From an uncultured Bacteroidales bacterium (lineage in GTDB: Bacteria; Bacteroidota; Bacteroidia; Bacteroidales; P3), in NCBI GenBank assembly GCA_905235855.1, contig CAJONE010000003.1:20029-84028 (forward strand): DNA of 64,000 bases, read 5' to 3'. A program made the translations under genes and the position numbers. The notes beneath the pieces are model-generated. The model ran no database searches. It was given only the letters and a program-made list of their open reading frames with translations, and was not told where the DNA came from. Of this stretch, positions 17,552 through 26,932 are shown one piece after another. Position 1 is the stretch's first letter, and the number at the start of each line of letters is the position of its first letter.

Positions 17552-20500
17552 ATGCCCTATTTCACACACTTACACGTCCACTCGCACTATTCGATTCTGG
17601 ACGGTATGTCGAAAATCCCCGATTTGATAAAAAAGTGCAAAGCCAACGGCATGTATGCCATGGCGTTGACCGACCACGGCAACATGTTTGGCATAAAGGA
17701 CCTGGTTGATACCGTAAAAAAGGAGAACGGCAAGGTTAAAGAAAAAATCAAAGAACAGGAAGCCATCCTCCAAAACGACGGCGCAAGCCCCGACGAGAAA
17801 CGCGAGGCCGAAGCCACCCGCGACCTCTTGCTGCAACAGATGTTCAAACCCATTATTGGCATCGAGGCCTACTGCGCCCGCCGCACACTCTACGACAAAG
17901 ACAAGAACGTCACCGAGCTGAACCCCGACAACGGTCGCACACGCATTGTAGACCGCAGCGGCTGGCACCTCATACTGCTGGCCAAGAACAAGGCAGGCTA
18001 CCAAAACCTATGCAAACTGAGTTCGATAGCCTACACCGATGGTTTTTACGACCGTCCGCGCATCGACCACAATGTGCTGCAGCAATACCACGAAGGGGTG
18101 ATTTGCTGCTCGGCCTGCATCGGCGGTGAAGTGCCACAAAAGATTTTGGCCGGCGACCTCAAAGGCGCCGAAGAAAGTGTGCTATGGTTCAAGAGCATCT
18201 TCGGCGAAGACTACTACCTCGAACTTCAGCGCCATAAGACCGACAAACCCAACGCCGCAACCGACACTTACGAAAAACAGCAACGCGTCAACGCTGTTCT
18301 TGTCGAGTTCGCCCGCAAGCACAACATAAAACTCATCGCAACCAACGACGTGCATTTCGTTGAAGAAGCCCACGGCGAGGCTCACGACCACTTAATCTGC
18401 ATCAGTACACAGTCGGACGTGAACGACCCCAACCGCATGCACTACACCAAGCAGGAATGGCTGAAAAGCCCCGACGAGATGGCCGCTATTTTCTCAGACC
18501 TGCCCGAGGCACTCGAAAATACCCGCGAAATAGCCGATAAAGTCGAAAACTATTCCATCGACTCCGACCCTTTGATGCCGATGTTCGACATACCGGAATC
18601 ATTCGGCACCGAAGAACAGTGGCGAAACCGCTTCTCCGAGCAGGATCTCTTTGACGAATTCACCCAAAACGAAAAGCACGAAGTGGTGCTGTCGCAAGAA
18701 GCTGCCGAGAAAAAAATAAAGAAACTCGGAGGCTACAACAAGCTCTACCGCATCAAATTCGAGGCCGATTATCTTGAGAAACTGGTGTGGGAAGGTGCCC
18801 ACCTACGCTATGGCGACACACTGACCGATGAGCAGAAAGAACGCATTGTCTTCGAGCTGCACACCATCAAAACCATGGGATTTCCTGGCTATTTCCTTAT
18901 CGTGAGCGACTATATTCGCGCCGCCCGCGAGGAACTGGGCGTGAGCGTGGGGCCGGGTCGCGGTTCAGCAGCCGGAAGCGTTGTGGCCTACTGTCTCAAG
19001 ATTACCGATGTCGACCCCCTGAAATACGATCTCCTGTTCGAACGTTTCCTCAACCCCGACCGCATATCACTGCCCGATATCGACGTCGACTTCGACGATG
19101 CCGGTCGCGGAAAAGTTCTCGACTGGATTACCCAAAAATACGGTAAGGAGAAAGTGGCTCACATCATAACCTACGGCACCATGGCCACCAAGTCATCCAT
19201 AGCCGATGTAGGCCGCGTAGAAAAAGTGCCGCTCGACGTGGTGAACCGCATCAAGAGTTTCATCCCCGACAAGTTTCCCGATGGACTGAAAGACGACAAC
19301 GGCAAGGTTCTCGCCGCTCCGCCCAAGGTAAATTTGAAAAACTGCTACAGGTATGTGCCCGAACTGCGCGAGATAATGCAGAGTGCCCGACCCGAAGACC
19401 AAGCACTGAAGTCAATGCTCGAATATGCAGAAGAACTTGAGGACACCAACCGGCAGATTGGCATCCACGCCTGCGGCGTTATTATCGGTGCCGACGACCT
19501 CACAAAGTTCGCTCCCGTCTGCACTATCAAGGACAAAGAGTCAGGTCAGGACGTGGTTGTCACGCAATACGACGGCCATGTGGTCGAAACCGTCGGCCTC
19601 ATCAAGATGGACTTCCTCGGCCTCAAAAACCTCACCATCATAAAGGACGCTCTGGCAAACATCAAGCGACGTCACGGTATCGAGATAGACATCGACCATA
19701 TCCCAATCGACGACGAAAAGACCTACAAGCTTTTCAGCGAAGGCAACACAGTGGGAACCTTCCAATTTGAGTCGGCGGGCATGCAAAAATACCTGCGAGA
19801 ACTCGAACCGCATGTATTCGAAGATCTCATTGCCATGAACGCACTCTACCGGCCGGGACCAATGGATTACATACCTGACTTTATCGATCGAAAGCAGGGC
19901 CGCAAACCCATAACCTACGACATACCCTGCATGGAACAGTACCTGAAAGACACCTACGGCATCACCGTCTATCAGGAACAGGTCATGCTTCTTAGTCGTC
20001 AGTTGGCGGGGTTCACCCGCGGACAAAGCGACACTCTGCGAAAAGCCATGGGCAAAAAACAAATCGACAAGATGAACGAGCTCGAAAAGCTCTTCTACGA
20101 AGGCGGTGAAAAAAACGGACACCCACATGATGTGCTGCACAAAATATGGGAGGACTGGAAAAAATTCGCCTCCTACGCGTTCAACAAGTCGCACGCCACT
20201 TGCTACTCCTGGGTCGCCTACCAGACTGCCTACCTCAAAGCCAACTACCCTGCTGAGTACATGGCTGCCGTGATGACCAGCGGACAAGACGATATCACCC
20301 GTACCACACAACTTATCGAGGATTGCCGTAAACACGGCATCGACGTGCTGCTACCGTCGGTCAACGAGTCGGAAAAGGACTTTGCAGTGAACCGAAACGG
20401 ACAAATTCGGTTTGGGCTTCAGGCCATATCGGGTATGGGCGAAGCCGCCGCCGAAAACATCATAGCCGAACGCGAGAAAAACGGCCCATACTCCGACATT

Positions 20501-21451
20501 TTCGACTTTCTCAGCCGTGTCGACCTACACACCATCAACCGAAAAAACGTCGAAGTGCTCGTCAAAGCCGGAGCCTTTGACGGCATAGGTCAGATTCACC
20601 GTGCCCAATATTTCAACAGGGAAAACAGCAACGAGAACTCGCCCACCTTTATCGAGCGACTGGTTCGCTGGGCGGTAAAAGAACAGGAAAACGCCGACTC
20701 GTCGCAAATGTCAATATTCGATATGTCCGACCAAGTGAACAAGGAGGAGGAACATCCGTCTGTGCCTCAGTGCGAACCATGGAGCACCATTGAACAATGC
20801 CGCAACGAGAAAGAAGTAATCGGTTTCTACCTCAGCGGACACCCTCTCGACGAATTCAAATACGAAATCAAAACTTTCGTCAACACTCCAGTCGTCGACC
20901 TGCGTGACTACACCAAGCTCAAAGCCTCCCCAATACGCTTTGCCGGTATGGTGGCCGACGTAAAAAGCGGGATTTCACAGAAAAACGGCGACCCCTATGG
21001 GCGCATGCTACTCGAAGACTATTCGGGCTCGTTCGAACTGTCGCTTTGGAGCCAAACCTACCAGCAGTTCAAAAATTATTTCGAAAAAGGCCTTTTCATA
21101 CTCTGCACAGCCACACTGCGCACTTTCAAACGCAAAAACCCCGACGGTTCCTACAGCGAGAGCAGTCCACGACTCGAAGTCACCGACATGATGCTGCTGG
21201 GCGACGCCATGTCGCGCTACGCTCGTGGCATCTCCATCTCCGTGCCGCTTATGCAGATCGACAAACCGTTCTGCGATTCTATTGCAAGAATACTCGACAA
21301 CTGCAAGGGTTCTATTCCCGTTAAAGTTTTCGTTACCAACAACGGCCTCTCTCTCACAATGCGTCCGCACGCCACCAAAGTTAAACCCAAGGAGTTTCTC
21401 AAAGCCATTTCGCAAATCGATTGCATAAGCAACGTAAAAATCGAATCGTAG
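17552..21451 (+). CDS. dnaE: DNA polymerase III alpha subunit
   Basis: 1299 residues. Catalytic subunit of the replicative polymerase. The N-terminal PHP domain starts at FTHLHVHSHYSILDGM (about 3-18). The polymerase active site carries PGRGSAAGSVVAYCL and LPDIDVDFDD (acidic triad). Next come ALYRPGPMDYIPDFIDRK and FNKSHATCYSWVAYQTAYLK from the C-family palm and fingers, a helix-hairpin-helix region (GLQAISGMGEAAAENII) and an OB fold (RFAGMVADVKSG). This is the DnaE1 type, not PolC, as it lacks an inserted exonuclease. Somewhat longer than E. coli DnaE, partly from an insert around residues 350-400. Start at the ATG immediately before the PHP strand. Confidence 0.97.
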   Translation: MPYFTHLHVHSHYSILDGMSKIPDLIKKCKANGMYAMALTDHGNMFGIKDLVDTVKKENGKVKEKIKEQEAILQNDGASPDEKREAEATRDLLLQQMFKPIIGIEAYCARRTLYDKDKNVTELNPDNGRTRIVDRSGWHLILLAKNKAGYQNLCKLSSIAYTDGFYDRPRIDHNVLQQYHEGVICCSACIGGEVPQKILAGDLKGAEESVLWFKSIFGEDYYLELQRHKTDKPNAATDTYEKQQRVNAVLVEFARKHNIKLIATNDVHFVEEAHGEAHDHLICISTQSDVNDPNRMHYTKQEWLKSPDEMAAIFSDLPEALENTREIADKVENYSIDSDPLMPMFDIPESFGTEEQWRNRFSEQDLFDEFTQNEKHEVVLSQEAAEKKIKKLGGYNKLYRIKFEADYLEKLVWEGAHLRYGDTLTDEQKERIVFELHTIKTMGFPGYFLIVSDYIRAAREELGVSVGPGRGSAAGSVVAYCLKITDVDPLKYDLLFERFLNPDRISLPDIDVDFDDAGRGKVLDWITQKYGKEKVAHIITYGTMATKSSIADVGRVEKVPLDVVNRIKSFIPDKFPDGLKDDNGKVLAAPPKVNLKNCYRYVPELREIMQSARPEDQALKSMLEYAEELEDTNRQIGIHACGVIIGADDLTKFAPVCTIKDKESGQDVVVTQYDGHVVETVGLIKMDFLGLKNLTIIKDALANIKRRHGIEIDIDHIPIDDEKTYKLFSEGNTVGTFQFESAGMQKYLRELEPHVFEDLIAMNALYRPGPMDYIPDFIDRKQGRKPITYDIPCMEQYLKDTYGITVYQEQVMLLSRQLAGFTRGQSDTLRKAMGKKQIDKMNELEKLFYEGGEKNGHPHDVLHKIWEDWKKFASYAFNKSHATCYSWVAYQTAYLKANYPAEYMAAVMTSGQDDITRTTQLIEDCRKHGIDVLLPSVNESEKDFAVNRNGQIRFGLQAISGMGEAAAENIIAEREKNGPYSDIFDFLSRVDLHTINRKNVEVLVKAGAFDGIGQIHRAQYFNRENSNENSPTFIERLVRWAVKEQENADSSQMSIFDMSDQVNKEEEHPSVPQCEPWSTIEQCRNEKEVIGFYLSGHPLDEFKYEIKTFVNTPVVDLRDYTKLKASPIRFAGMVADVKSGISQKNGDPYGRMLLEDYSGSFELSLWSQTYQQFKNYFEKGLFILCTATLRTFKRKNPDGSYSESSPRLEVTDMMLLGDAMSRYARGISISVPLMQIDKPFCDSIARILDNCKGSIPVKVFVTNNGLSLTMRPHATKVKPKEFLKAISQIDCISNVKIES

Positions 21452-21570
21452 CCATCCGATGCAGACTCCACATCAACCGCAACACCATCACGAACGGCAT
21501 GTTCGCCGAATACCTTATGATATTAATCAATACTTCAACACGCCCAATTAGCCACGCCTAACATCTACCC

Positions 21571-22500
21571 ATGCCCACCGAACTGATAACCCGCGTTGAG
21601 ACGAAAAGCTCCGCCATACAAATCAACCACACCACCCCTGTTCTGCTGATGGGCAGCTGTTTCAGCGACGCCATGGGAGAGTTTATGCGCGGCAGCGGAC
21701 TGAAAGTGTTTTCAAACCCATTCGGCACACTCTATAACCCACTTTCGATAGCCAGCTGCGTGGAGAGGTGCGGCGACGCAACGCCACTTACCACCGACGA
21801 CATAGTGTTCAACAACGGTCTATGGCATTCGTGGTATCACCACGGCTCGTTTTCGCAACGCGACCGGTTGGCCACTCTTGCCGACTGCACCGCCTCGTTT
21901 CACCACACTGCCGGCTGGCTGCAACACCCGTCGGTGATAGTCTTTACTTTCGGCACAGCCTATATTTTTCGCCACAACGGACGCGTAGTGGCCAATTGCC
22001 ACAAACTGCCCGCCAAACTGTTCGAACGCACACGGCTCAACATCGATGATATTGTCGATGTCTGGAAACCGTTGCTTAAACACCTCACGGCAATAGGACA
22101 CCGCATAATTATGACCGTAAGTCCCATACGTCACCTTGCCGATGGAGCCCACGGCAACCAGTTGAGCAAGGCCACACTGCTGCTTGCAGTCGAAAAACTG
22201 TGCGCCGAAGGGCTGGCCGAATACTTTCCTGCCTACGAGACACTGCTCGACGAACTGCGCGACTATCGCTTCTATGCAGACGACATGTGCCACCCCTCAA
22301 AACTGGCCGAAAACATAGTGTGGCAACGCTTTCAGCAAACATACATGTCGCCCGATACAATAAACCTTTCGCTGAAATACCAAAATCTCAACCGCTTGAA
22401 ACAGCACAAACCAATGCACCCCGATTCGGCAGAGTACCACGCATATCTAAAAAAAATCAAACAACTCGAAAACGAGCTGTCTCACTACACCTCAACTTGA
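21571..22500 (+). CDS. GSCFA domain protein
   Basis: 309 residues. The name-giving motif MGSCFSDAMG occurs at about residues 27-36, followed by NPFGTLYNPLSI and later FADDMCHPS-like YADDMCHPSKLAENIVW. The fold is related to SGNH/GDSL hydrolases: GSCFS would carry the nucleophile and DDMCHPS the Asp/His. The substrate is not known. No signal peptide, so probably cytoplasmic. It ends 40 nt before the rpoN-fusion start, and the promoter of that gene overlaps the gap. Confidence 0.85.
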   Translation: MPTELITRVETKSSAIQINHTTPVLLMGSCFSDAMGEFMRGSGLKVFSNPFGTLYNPLSIASCVERCGDATPLTTDDIVFNNGLWHSWYHHGSFSQRDRLATLADCTASFHHTAGWLQHPSVIVFTFGTAYIFRHNGRVVANCHKLPAKLFERTRLNIDDIVDVWKPLLKHLTAIGHRIIMTVSPIRHLADGAHGNQLSKATLLLAVEKLCAEGLAEYFPAYETLLDELRDYRFYADDMCHPSKLAENIVWQRFQQTYMSPDTINLSLKYQNLNRLKQHKPMHPDSAEYHAYLKKIKQLENELSHYTST

Positions 22501-22511
22501 AAAGATTTTTG

Positions 22512-22519
22512 TATCTTTG
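22512..22519 (+). promoter_or_regulatory. Bacteroidota -7 box for the rpoN fusion gene
   Basis: TATCTTTG, 22 nt before the ATG at 22541. It shows that translation cannot begin at the TTG at 22517, which lies inside this box. The -33 region is weak. Confidence 0.6.
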
Positions 22520-22540
22520 CACGTCAAATCCTACTTTGGA

Positions 22541-24892
22541 ATGATAAGCCAAAGGCAGACAATGAAACAGCAACAGAAGTTGACGCCGCAGCAGGTGATG
22601 CTGATGCGCTTGTTGCACATGCCTCTGCCCGACCTGCTTAAAGCCATTAAGGAGGAAGTGGAGAAAAACCCTTTGCTCGAAGCCGAGGATATGCCTATGG
22701 AGTCGCTGATGCCTTATGGCGACGATAATACGTCTGACTTGGACGATGACGATTACGATACACGCACCTACACATCATCTGGCGAGCGCGACGGACACGA
22801 GTGGCAACTGGCAAGCGAACCATCGTTTGCCGAAACACTGCACGCACAGCTGGATATGAAAAACCTTAGCCCAACCGATGCCACAATAGGCCACGAGCTG
22901 ATTGGCAGCCTCGACGACAACGGCTACCTCGCCCGAGACCTCGGCATCGTGGCCAACGATCTGGCCCTGTACAAGGGTCTCGACGTTGAACCGAAAGATG
23001 TCGAGAACGTACTCCACACAGTGCAAAGCCTTGACCCGGCCGGCATCGCAGCAAGATCCCTTCAAGAGTGTCTCTCCCTTCAGCTGCACCGCATCGCGAA
23101 ACCCGACAAGTCAGAACTGATGGCCATCGATATTGTGGACAAACACTTCGCACTGTTTTCTCAACACCGTTTCAGTCTGCTGGCCGACAAACTCAAAACC
23201 AACGACGAGAATCTGAAACCTGCCATAGATGTCATTCAACGGCTCAACCCAAAGCCTGGCGAATCGTCTGACATCCTCGGCGGTCGTTCGGCCACCATTA
23301 TCCCCGATATAGAAGTCTTCACACACGACGACACCGTGAGTTTCGCCATCAATGACCGTTACCTGCCCAAACTGCGTGTGGACAAAAGTTATATGGAACT
23401 GCTGCAATCCGTTCAGAGCGACAATCCACAAGCCGCAGAAACATCGCAAACAGCCAAATTCATCAACTCAAACTCAACCGAGGCCAACCTTTTCATAGAA
23501 GCCCTCAATATGCGCCACCATACAATGGAGCGCGTGATGAAAGTCATCGTGAAACGTCAAAAAAAATACTTCCTCACTGGCGTTTTGGGCGACCTCAAAC
23601 CCATGATGCAAAAAGAAATTGCTGACGACACGGGACTGGACGTCTCAACCGTTTCACGCATGGTTAACAGCAAGTATGCACACACACCTTTTGGAATGAT
23701 CCGCATGCGCGACCTTTTCACTACTGCCGTAACAACTGGTAGCGGCGAGGAAGTCTCGTCAGAGGCTGTGAAAGACCTGCTGCGCAATGCGGTGAAAAAC
23801 GAGGACAAACGTCGTCCTCTGACCGATGACGAGTTGGCTGCCATGCTCAACAAAAACGGTTTTTCGACAGCACGTCGCACGGTGGCCAAATACCGCGAAG
23901 CTCTCGGCATACCAGTGGCACGCCTGCGCAAAGGGCTGCTAACGCTGCTGCTTCTGGTATCTATAGGCACCGTACCTCAGTTCTCTATGGCACAAAGCCC
24001 TAAAAAAACACAAAACACCGAAACAAATAAAAACGGCACTAACTCATCGCCACACCAGACATCCGACCGCAACTCGACGACAGCCCAAGAAACAAAGAAT
24101 GACAAAGCCGACAGGATTCCTGGCCAGTTGCCTGCTACGCTGTGGTACGGCAACAACTTCTCCGACACACGCGTTCGCTTGAAAGACATGCCTCTCGACT
24201 CGCTGCCCGACGAGATAAACCTGCGACTCCTGCGCAAGGGCGAACAGTTCGCATTCCCTGTCAAAAGCGTGAAATCTTCGCCCTACGGCTGGCGCTGGGA
24301 GCGTCCGCACCGCGGCGTTGACATAGCCCTTAAAACCGGCGAACCGATCCACTGTGTATTCGACGGCGTTGTGCGTATTGCAAAACCAATGGGCGGATAC
24401 GGCAATCTGGTAGTAGTGCGACACTACAACGGACTCGAAACCGTATACGGCCACCTCTCCAAGATAAACGTTAAACCACGACAGGAAATAAAAGCAGGCG
24501 ACGTGCTCGGATTGGGGGGCAGTACTGGCCATTCCACTGGTCCGCACCTGCACTTCGAAGTAAGATTCCAATACGAAACCTTCGACCCTGAATGGATTTT
24601 GGATTTCTCTAACTACACTCTGCGTACCCAACGGCTGCATCTCGACAAGTCATATTTCGGCATCAAAAAACCACGCGGACGCAAAGGCGAGAGCTTGGCC
24701 TACAAGGCAGACAAAAGTTACATCAAGGAGCCAGAAAGAAAGGGGAGCCGCGAGATGTACTACGTATTCAAAAGCGGCGACAGCCTTGCCGAAATCGCAC
24801 ACCGCTACAGCACAACCATAGATAAAATACGTTCGCTTAACGAGAACCTACCCCCAAAACCAAAGCCGGGCACAAGAATCAGAGTGAGATGA
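22541..24892 (+). CDS. rpoN: RNA polymerase sigma-54 fused to LysM/M23 endopeptidase
   Basis: 783 residues in one uninterrupted frame. Residues 1 to about 464 are a full sigma-54: activator-interacting region (KLTPQQVMLMRLLHMP), core-binding domain, helix-turn-helix (DDTGLDVSTVSRMVN) and the RpoN box ARRTVAKYRE at 444-453. Where sigma-54 proteins usually end (VARLRKEL, stop) the frame reads VARLRKGLLTLLLLVSIG. A hydrophobic segment of about 20 residues (465-484) ends in FSMA|Q, like a signal peptide. A Ser/Thr/Asn linker follows, then an M23 (LytM) domain with zinc residues H590 and D594 (HRGVDIA) and H669/H671 (GPHLHFEV), and a C-terminal LysM (739-783). A GTG at 23915 could start the peptidase separately as MARLRKGLLTLLLL. 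The start is the ATG after the promoter. The fusion may be real, a source of two products, or an assembly error. Confidence 0.85.
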   Translation: MISQRQTMKQQQKLTPQQVMLMRLLHMPLPDLLKAIKEEVEKNPLLEAEDMPMESLMPYGDDNTSDLDDDDYDTRTYTSSGERDGHEWQLASEPSFAETLHAQLDMKNLSPTDATIGHELIGSLDDNGYLARDLGIVANDLALYKGLDVEPKDVENVLHTVQSLDPAGIAARSLQECLSLQLHRIAKPDKSELMAIDIVDKHFALFSQHRFSLLADKLKTNDENLKPAIDVIQRLNPKPGESSDILGGRSATIIPDIEVFTHDDTVSFAINDRYLPKLRVDKSYMELLQSVQSDNPQAAETSQTAKFINSNSTEANLFIEALNMRHHTMERVMKVIVKRQKKYFLTGVLGDLKPMMQKEIADDTGLDVSTVSRMVNSKYAHTPFGMIRMRDLFTTAVTTGSGEEVSSEAVKDLLRNAVKNEDKRRPLTDDELAAMLNKNGFSTARRTVAKYREALGIPVARLRKGLLTLLLLVSIGTVPQFSMAQSPKKTQNTETNKNGTNSSPHQTSDRNSTTAQETKNDKADRIPGQLPATLWYGNNFSDTRVRLKDMPLDSLPDEINLRLLRKGEQFAFPVKSVKSSPYGWRWERPHRGVDIALKTGEPIHCVFDGVVRIAKPMGGYGNLVVVRHYNGLETVYGHLSKINVKPRQEIKAGDVLGLGGSTGHSTGPHLHFEVRFQYETFDPEWILDFSNYTLRTQRLHLDKSYFGIKKPRGRKGESLAYKADKSYIKEPERKGSREMYYVFKSGDSLAEIAHRYSTTIDKIRSLNENLPPKPKPGTRIRVR

Positions 24893-24947
24893 TTTGAATG
24901 CTGAAATATAGATCCAATTATCTAATAATCTGCTGCTCAGAAGGATT

Positions 24948-25439
24948 ATGGAAACAAAAAAAACGAACCTTTCAGACTATGACGCAACGAAAATTCCCGA
25001 CGGAGCGAATTACCGCATAGCCATCGTCGCAGCCGAATGGAATGGGGAGATAACCAGGGCGATGCTGGACGGCGCCTACAAGACTTTGACAGAACACGGA
25101 GTTAAAACCGACAACGTGATTCTACAGCACGTTCCGGGCACTTTTGAACTCACGTCCGCAGCCGACATCCTACTCACAAAAAACCGCGATTTGGACGCGG
25201 TTATTTGCATCGGTTGCGTAATACAGGGCGAAACGCGGCATTTCGACTTCATCTGCGAGTCTGTAGCCAACGGGTTGGCCTCAGTGTCGGTTAAACACTC
25301 AAAACCAGTCATATTCAGCGTACTGACCACTAACAACATAGAGCAGGCCCACGACCGTGCGGGCGGAAAACACGGCAACAAGGGTGTTGAAGGTGCCGTT
25401 ACCGCCCTTAAAATGTGTGCGTTCGCTGATAAGGCCTGA
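24948..25439 (+). CDS. ribH: 6,7-dimethyl-8-ribityllumazine synthase
   Basis: 163 residues. Condenses 5-amino-6-ribitylamino-uracil with dihydroxybutanone phosphate in riboflavin synthesis; the enzyme forms a hollow capsid-like oligomer. Visible family motifs: VAAEWNGEITRAML, VPGTFELTSAADIL, VICIGCVIQGETRHFDFI and VLTTNNIEQAHDRAGGKHGNKG. A hydrophilic extension of about 20 residues precedes the first strand. It lies 55 nt downstream of the rpoN fusion and 51 nt upstream of fmt on the same strand; co-transcription is likely, though the functions are unrelated. Confidence 0.96.
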   Translation: METKKTNLSDYDATKIPDGANYRIAIVAAEWNGEITRAMLDGAYKTLTEHGVKTDNVILQHVPGTFELTSAADILLTKNRDLDAVICIGCVIQGETRHFDFICESVANGLASVSVKHSKPVIFSVLTTNNIEQAHDRAGGKHGNKGVEGAVTALKMCAFADKA

Positions 25440-25490
25440 CCTCTACCGTTTTATGTCGAGATGGAGATCAACCTCAAAACCCCAACCACG

Positions 25491-26435
25491 ATGAAACCTA
25501 AAATCGTTTTTATGGGCACCCCTGAGTTTGCAGTAGCCTCGCTCGATGCCATCTGCAACGCAGGATATGATGTGACGGCTGTTGTAACCGTGCCCGACCG
25601 CAAAGCGGGACGGGGACAAAAAATCGTTTTTTCACCAGTAAAAGAATACGCACTGAGCCACAACCTGCCACTTCTACAACCAGAAAAACTACGCGACGAA
25701 ACTTTTATCACACAACTGCGCAACACTGCTGCCGACTTGTTCGTGGTGGTTGCGTTCCGCATGCTTCCAAAGGTAGTCTGGGATATGCCCCCGATGGGTA
25801 CGTTCAACCTGCATGCCTCGCTCCTGCCCCATTATCGCGGCGCAGCACCTATAAACTGGGCGATAATCAACGGCGAGAAAAAAACCGGCGTGACCACATT
25901 CATGCTGAACGAACGCATTGACGAGGGCGGGATTCTGATACAGAACACCACACCAATATCGGCCAACGACACCGCAGAGACACTTCACAACCGATTGGCT
26001 GCAATGGGGGCTGCTCTGGTAGTCGAAACCATAAGCGGGCTGGCAACAGGGAAACTTAAACCACAACAGCAACCATCAATCACTGACCTAAAAAGTGCGC
26101 CTAAGATTTTTAAAGAAGACTGTGCTATTAATTGGAAAAAAAACGGTGCGGAAATTGTGAATTTTGTACGCGGACTTAACCCCTATCCTGCCGCAACAAC
26201 TGCCATGACAGACGAACGAGGACAAACTCACAACTTCAAAATCTACGACGTCAGCTTCGACAACGAGATGATAGGATATGGAACCATTCAAACCGACTCG
26301 AAAAAATATTTAAAAGTGGGCTGCAACGACGGTTGTATCAATATATTGAGCATTCAAATCGAAGGAAAACGACGAAATTCGATAGAAGAATTTTTAAGAG
26401 GCTACGATATAAGTAGTTGGAAATTAACATCATAG
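25491..26435 (+). CDS. fmt: Methionyl-tRNA formyltransferase
   Basis: 314 residues. Formylates initiator Met-tRNA with 10-formyl-tetrahydrofolate. Start: MKPKIVFMGTPEFAV at 25491 gives the standard N-terminus; an ATG ten codons upstream (25461) is possible but adds non-conserved residues. Catalytic motif FNLHASLLPHYRGAAPINW (Asn/His) and the Asp in NERIDEGGILIQ are present, as is the C-terminal tRNA-binding domain (INWKKNGAEIVNFVRGLNPYP). Length and domain order are typical. Confidence 0.95.
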   Translation: MKPKIVFMGTPEFAVASLDAICNAGYDVTAVVTVPDRKAGRGQKIVFSPVKEYALSHNLPLLQPEKLRDETFITQLRNTAADLFVVVAFRMLPKVVWDMPPMGTFNLHASLLPHYRGAAPINWAIINGEKKTGVTTFMLNERIDEGGILIQNTTPISANDTAETLHNRLAAMGAALVVETISGLATGKLKPQQQPSITDLKSAPKIFKEDCAINWKKNGAEIVNFVRGLNPYPAATTAMTDERGQTHNFKIYDVSFDNEMIGYGTIQTDSKKYLKVGCNDGCINILSIQIEGKRRNSIEEFLRGYDISSWKLTS

Positions 26436-26476
26436 AAGACCGCGATTGAATGCAGCAAAAATATTTTATTCAATTT

Positions 26477-26509
26477 CTTGTGTGGTAATCAAACATTTTC
26501 ATATATTTG
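26477..26509 (+). promoter_or_regulatory. Promoter of the HU gene
   Basis: cTTG at 26477-26480, 21 nt, TATATTTG at 26502-26509, close to consensus, as expected for an abundant protein. The ATG follows about 47 nt later. Confidence 0.75.
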
Positions 26510-26555
26510 CAAGTCGAAAAGCAATTCATTTATTAACAACCTAAAATCAAAAAAA

Positions 26556-26819
26556 ATGAACAAGACTGAACTCATCAACGCAATGGCCGAAAAAGGTGGT
26601 TTGACCAAGACCGATGCAAAAAAAGCTTTAGACGCTTTCGTCGAAGTTACAAAAGCTGGCCTGAAGAAAGGTAACAAAATTGCCATCCTCGGCTTCGGTA
26701 CATTCAGCGTTGCTCAGCGCAAAGCCCGCACCGGCATCAACCCCGCAACCGGCAAGAGCATGAAGATCAAAGCCAAAAAAGTTGCCAAATTCAAACCCGG
26801 TAAAGGTCTCGCTCTCTAA
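26556..26819 (+). CDS. HU-family DNA-binding protein
   Basis: 87 residues. Small dimeric nucleoid protein that bends DNA. MNKTELINAMAEKGGLTKTDAKKAL, GFGTFSVAQRKARTGINPATGK and the lysine-rich C-terminus are canonical HU/IHF, including the beta-arm RxGxNPxTGK. The ATG at 26556 is chosen over an upstream extension because it begins exactly at the family N-terminus and follows a strong promoter. It has its own promoter and terminator. Confidence 0.97.
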   Translation: MNKTELINAMAEKGGLTKTDAKKALDAFVEVTKAGLKKGNKIAILGFGTFSVAQRKARTGINPATGKSMKIKAKKVAKFKPGKGLAL

Positions 26820-26841
26820 ATTTGAATTTTTCAAAAAGAGA

Positions 26842-26867
26842 AGCCCGTCGGACATGTCCGACGGGCT
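26842..26867. terminator. Terminator after HU, probably bidirectional
   Basis: 26-nt perfect palindrome: agcccgtcggaca paired with its exact complement, followed by ttta on the plus strand and preceded by aaaaagaga for the minus strand. It sits between convergent HU and DUF4159 genes. Confidence 0.85.
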
Positions 26868-26932
26868 TTATTCATTTCGAATGATACATCGGCTCAGTGA
26901 TTGACTCCCACTCACTCTAAAAGCCGATAGGA

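Noticed and set aside
22517-22540. TTG at 22517 as start of the rpoN fusion
   Set aside because: It lies within the TATCTTTG promoter box, so it would be upstream of the transcript start; the ATG at 22541 gives the normal RpoN N-terminus.
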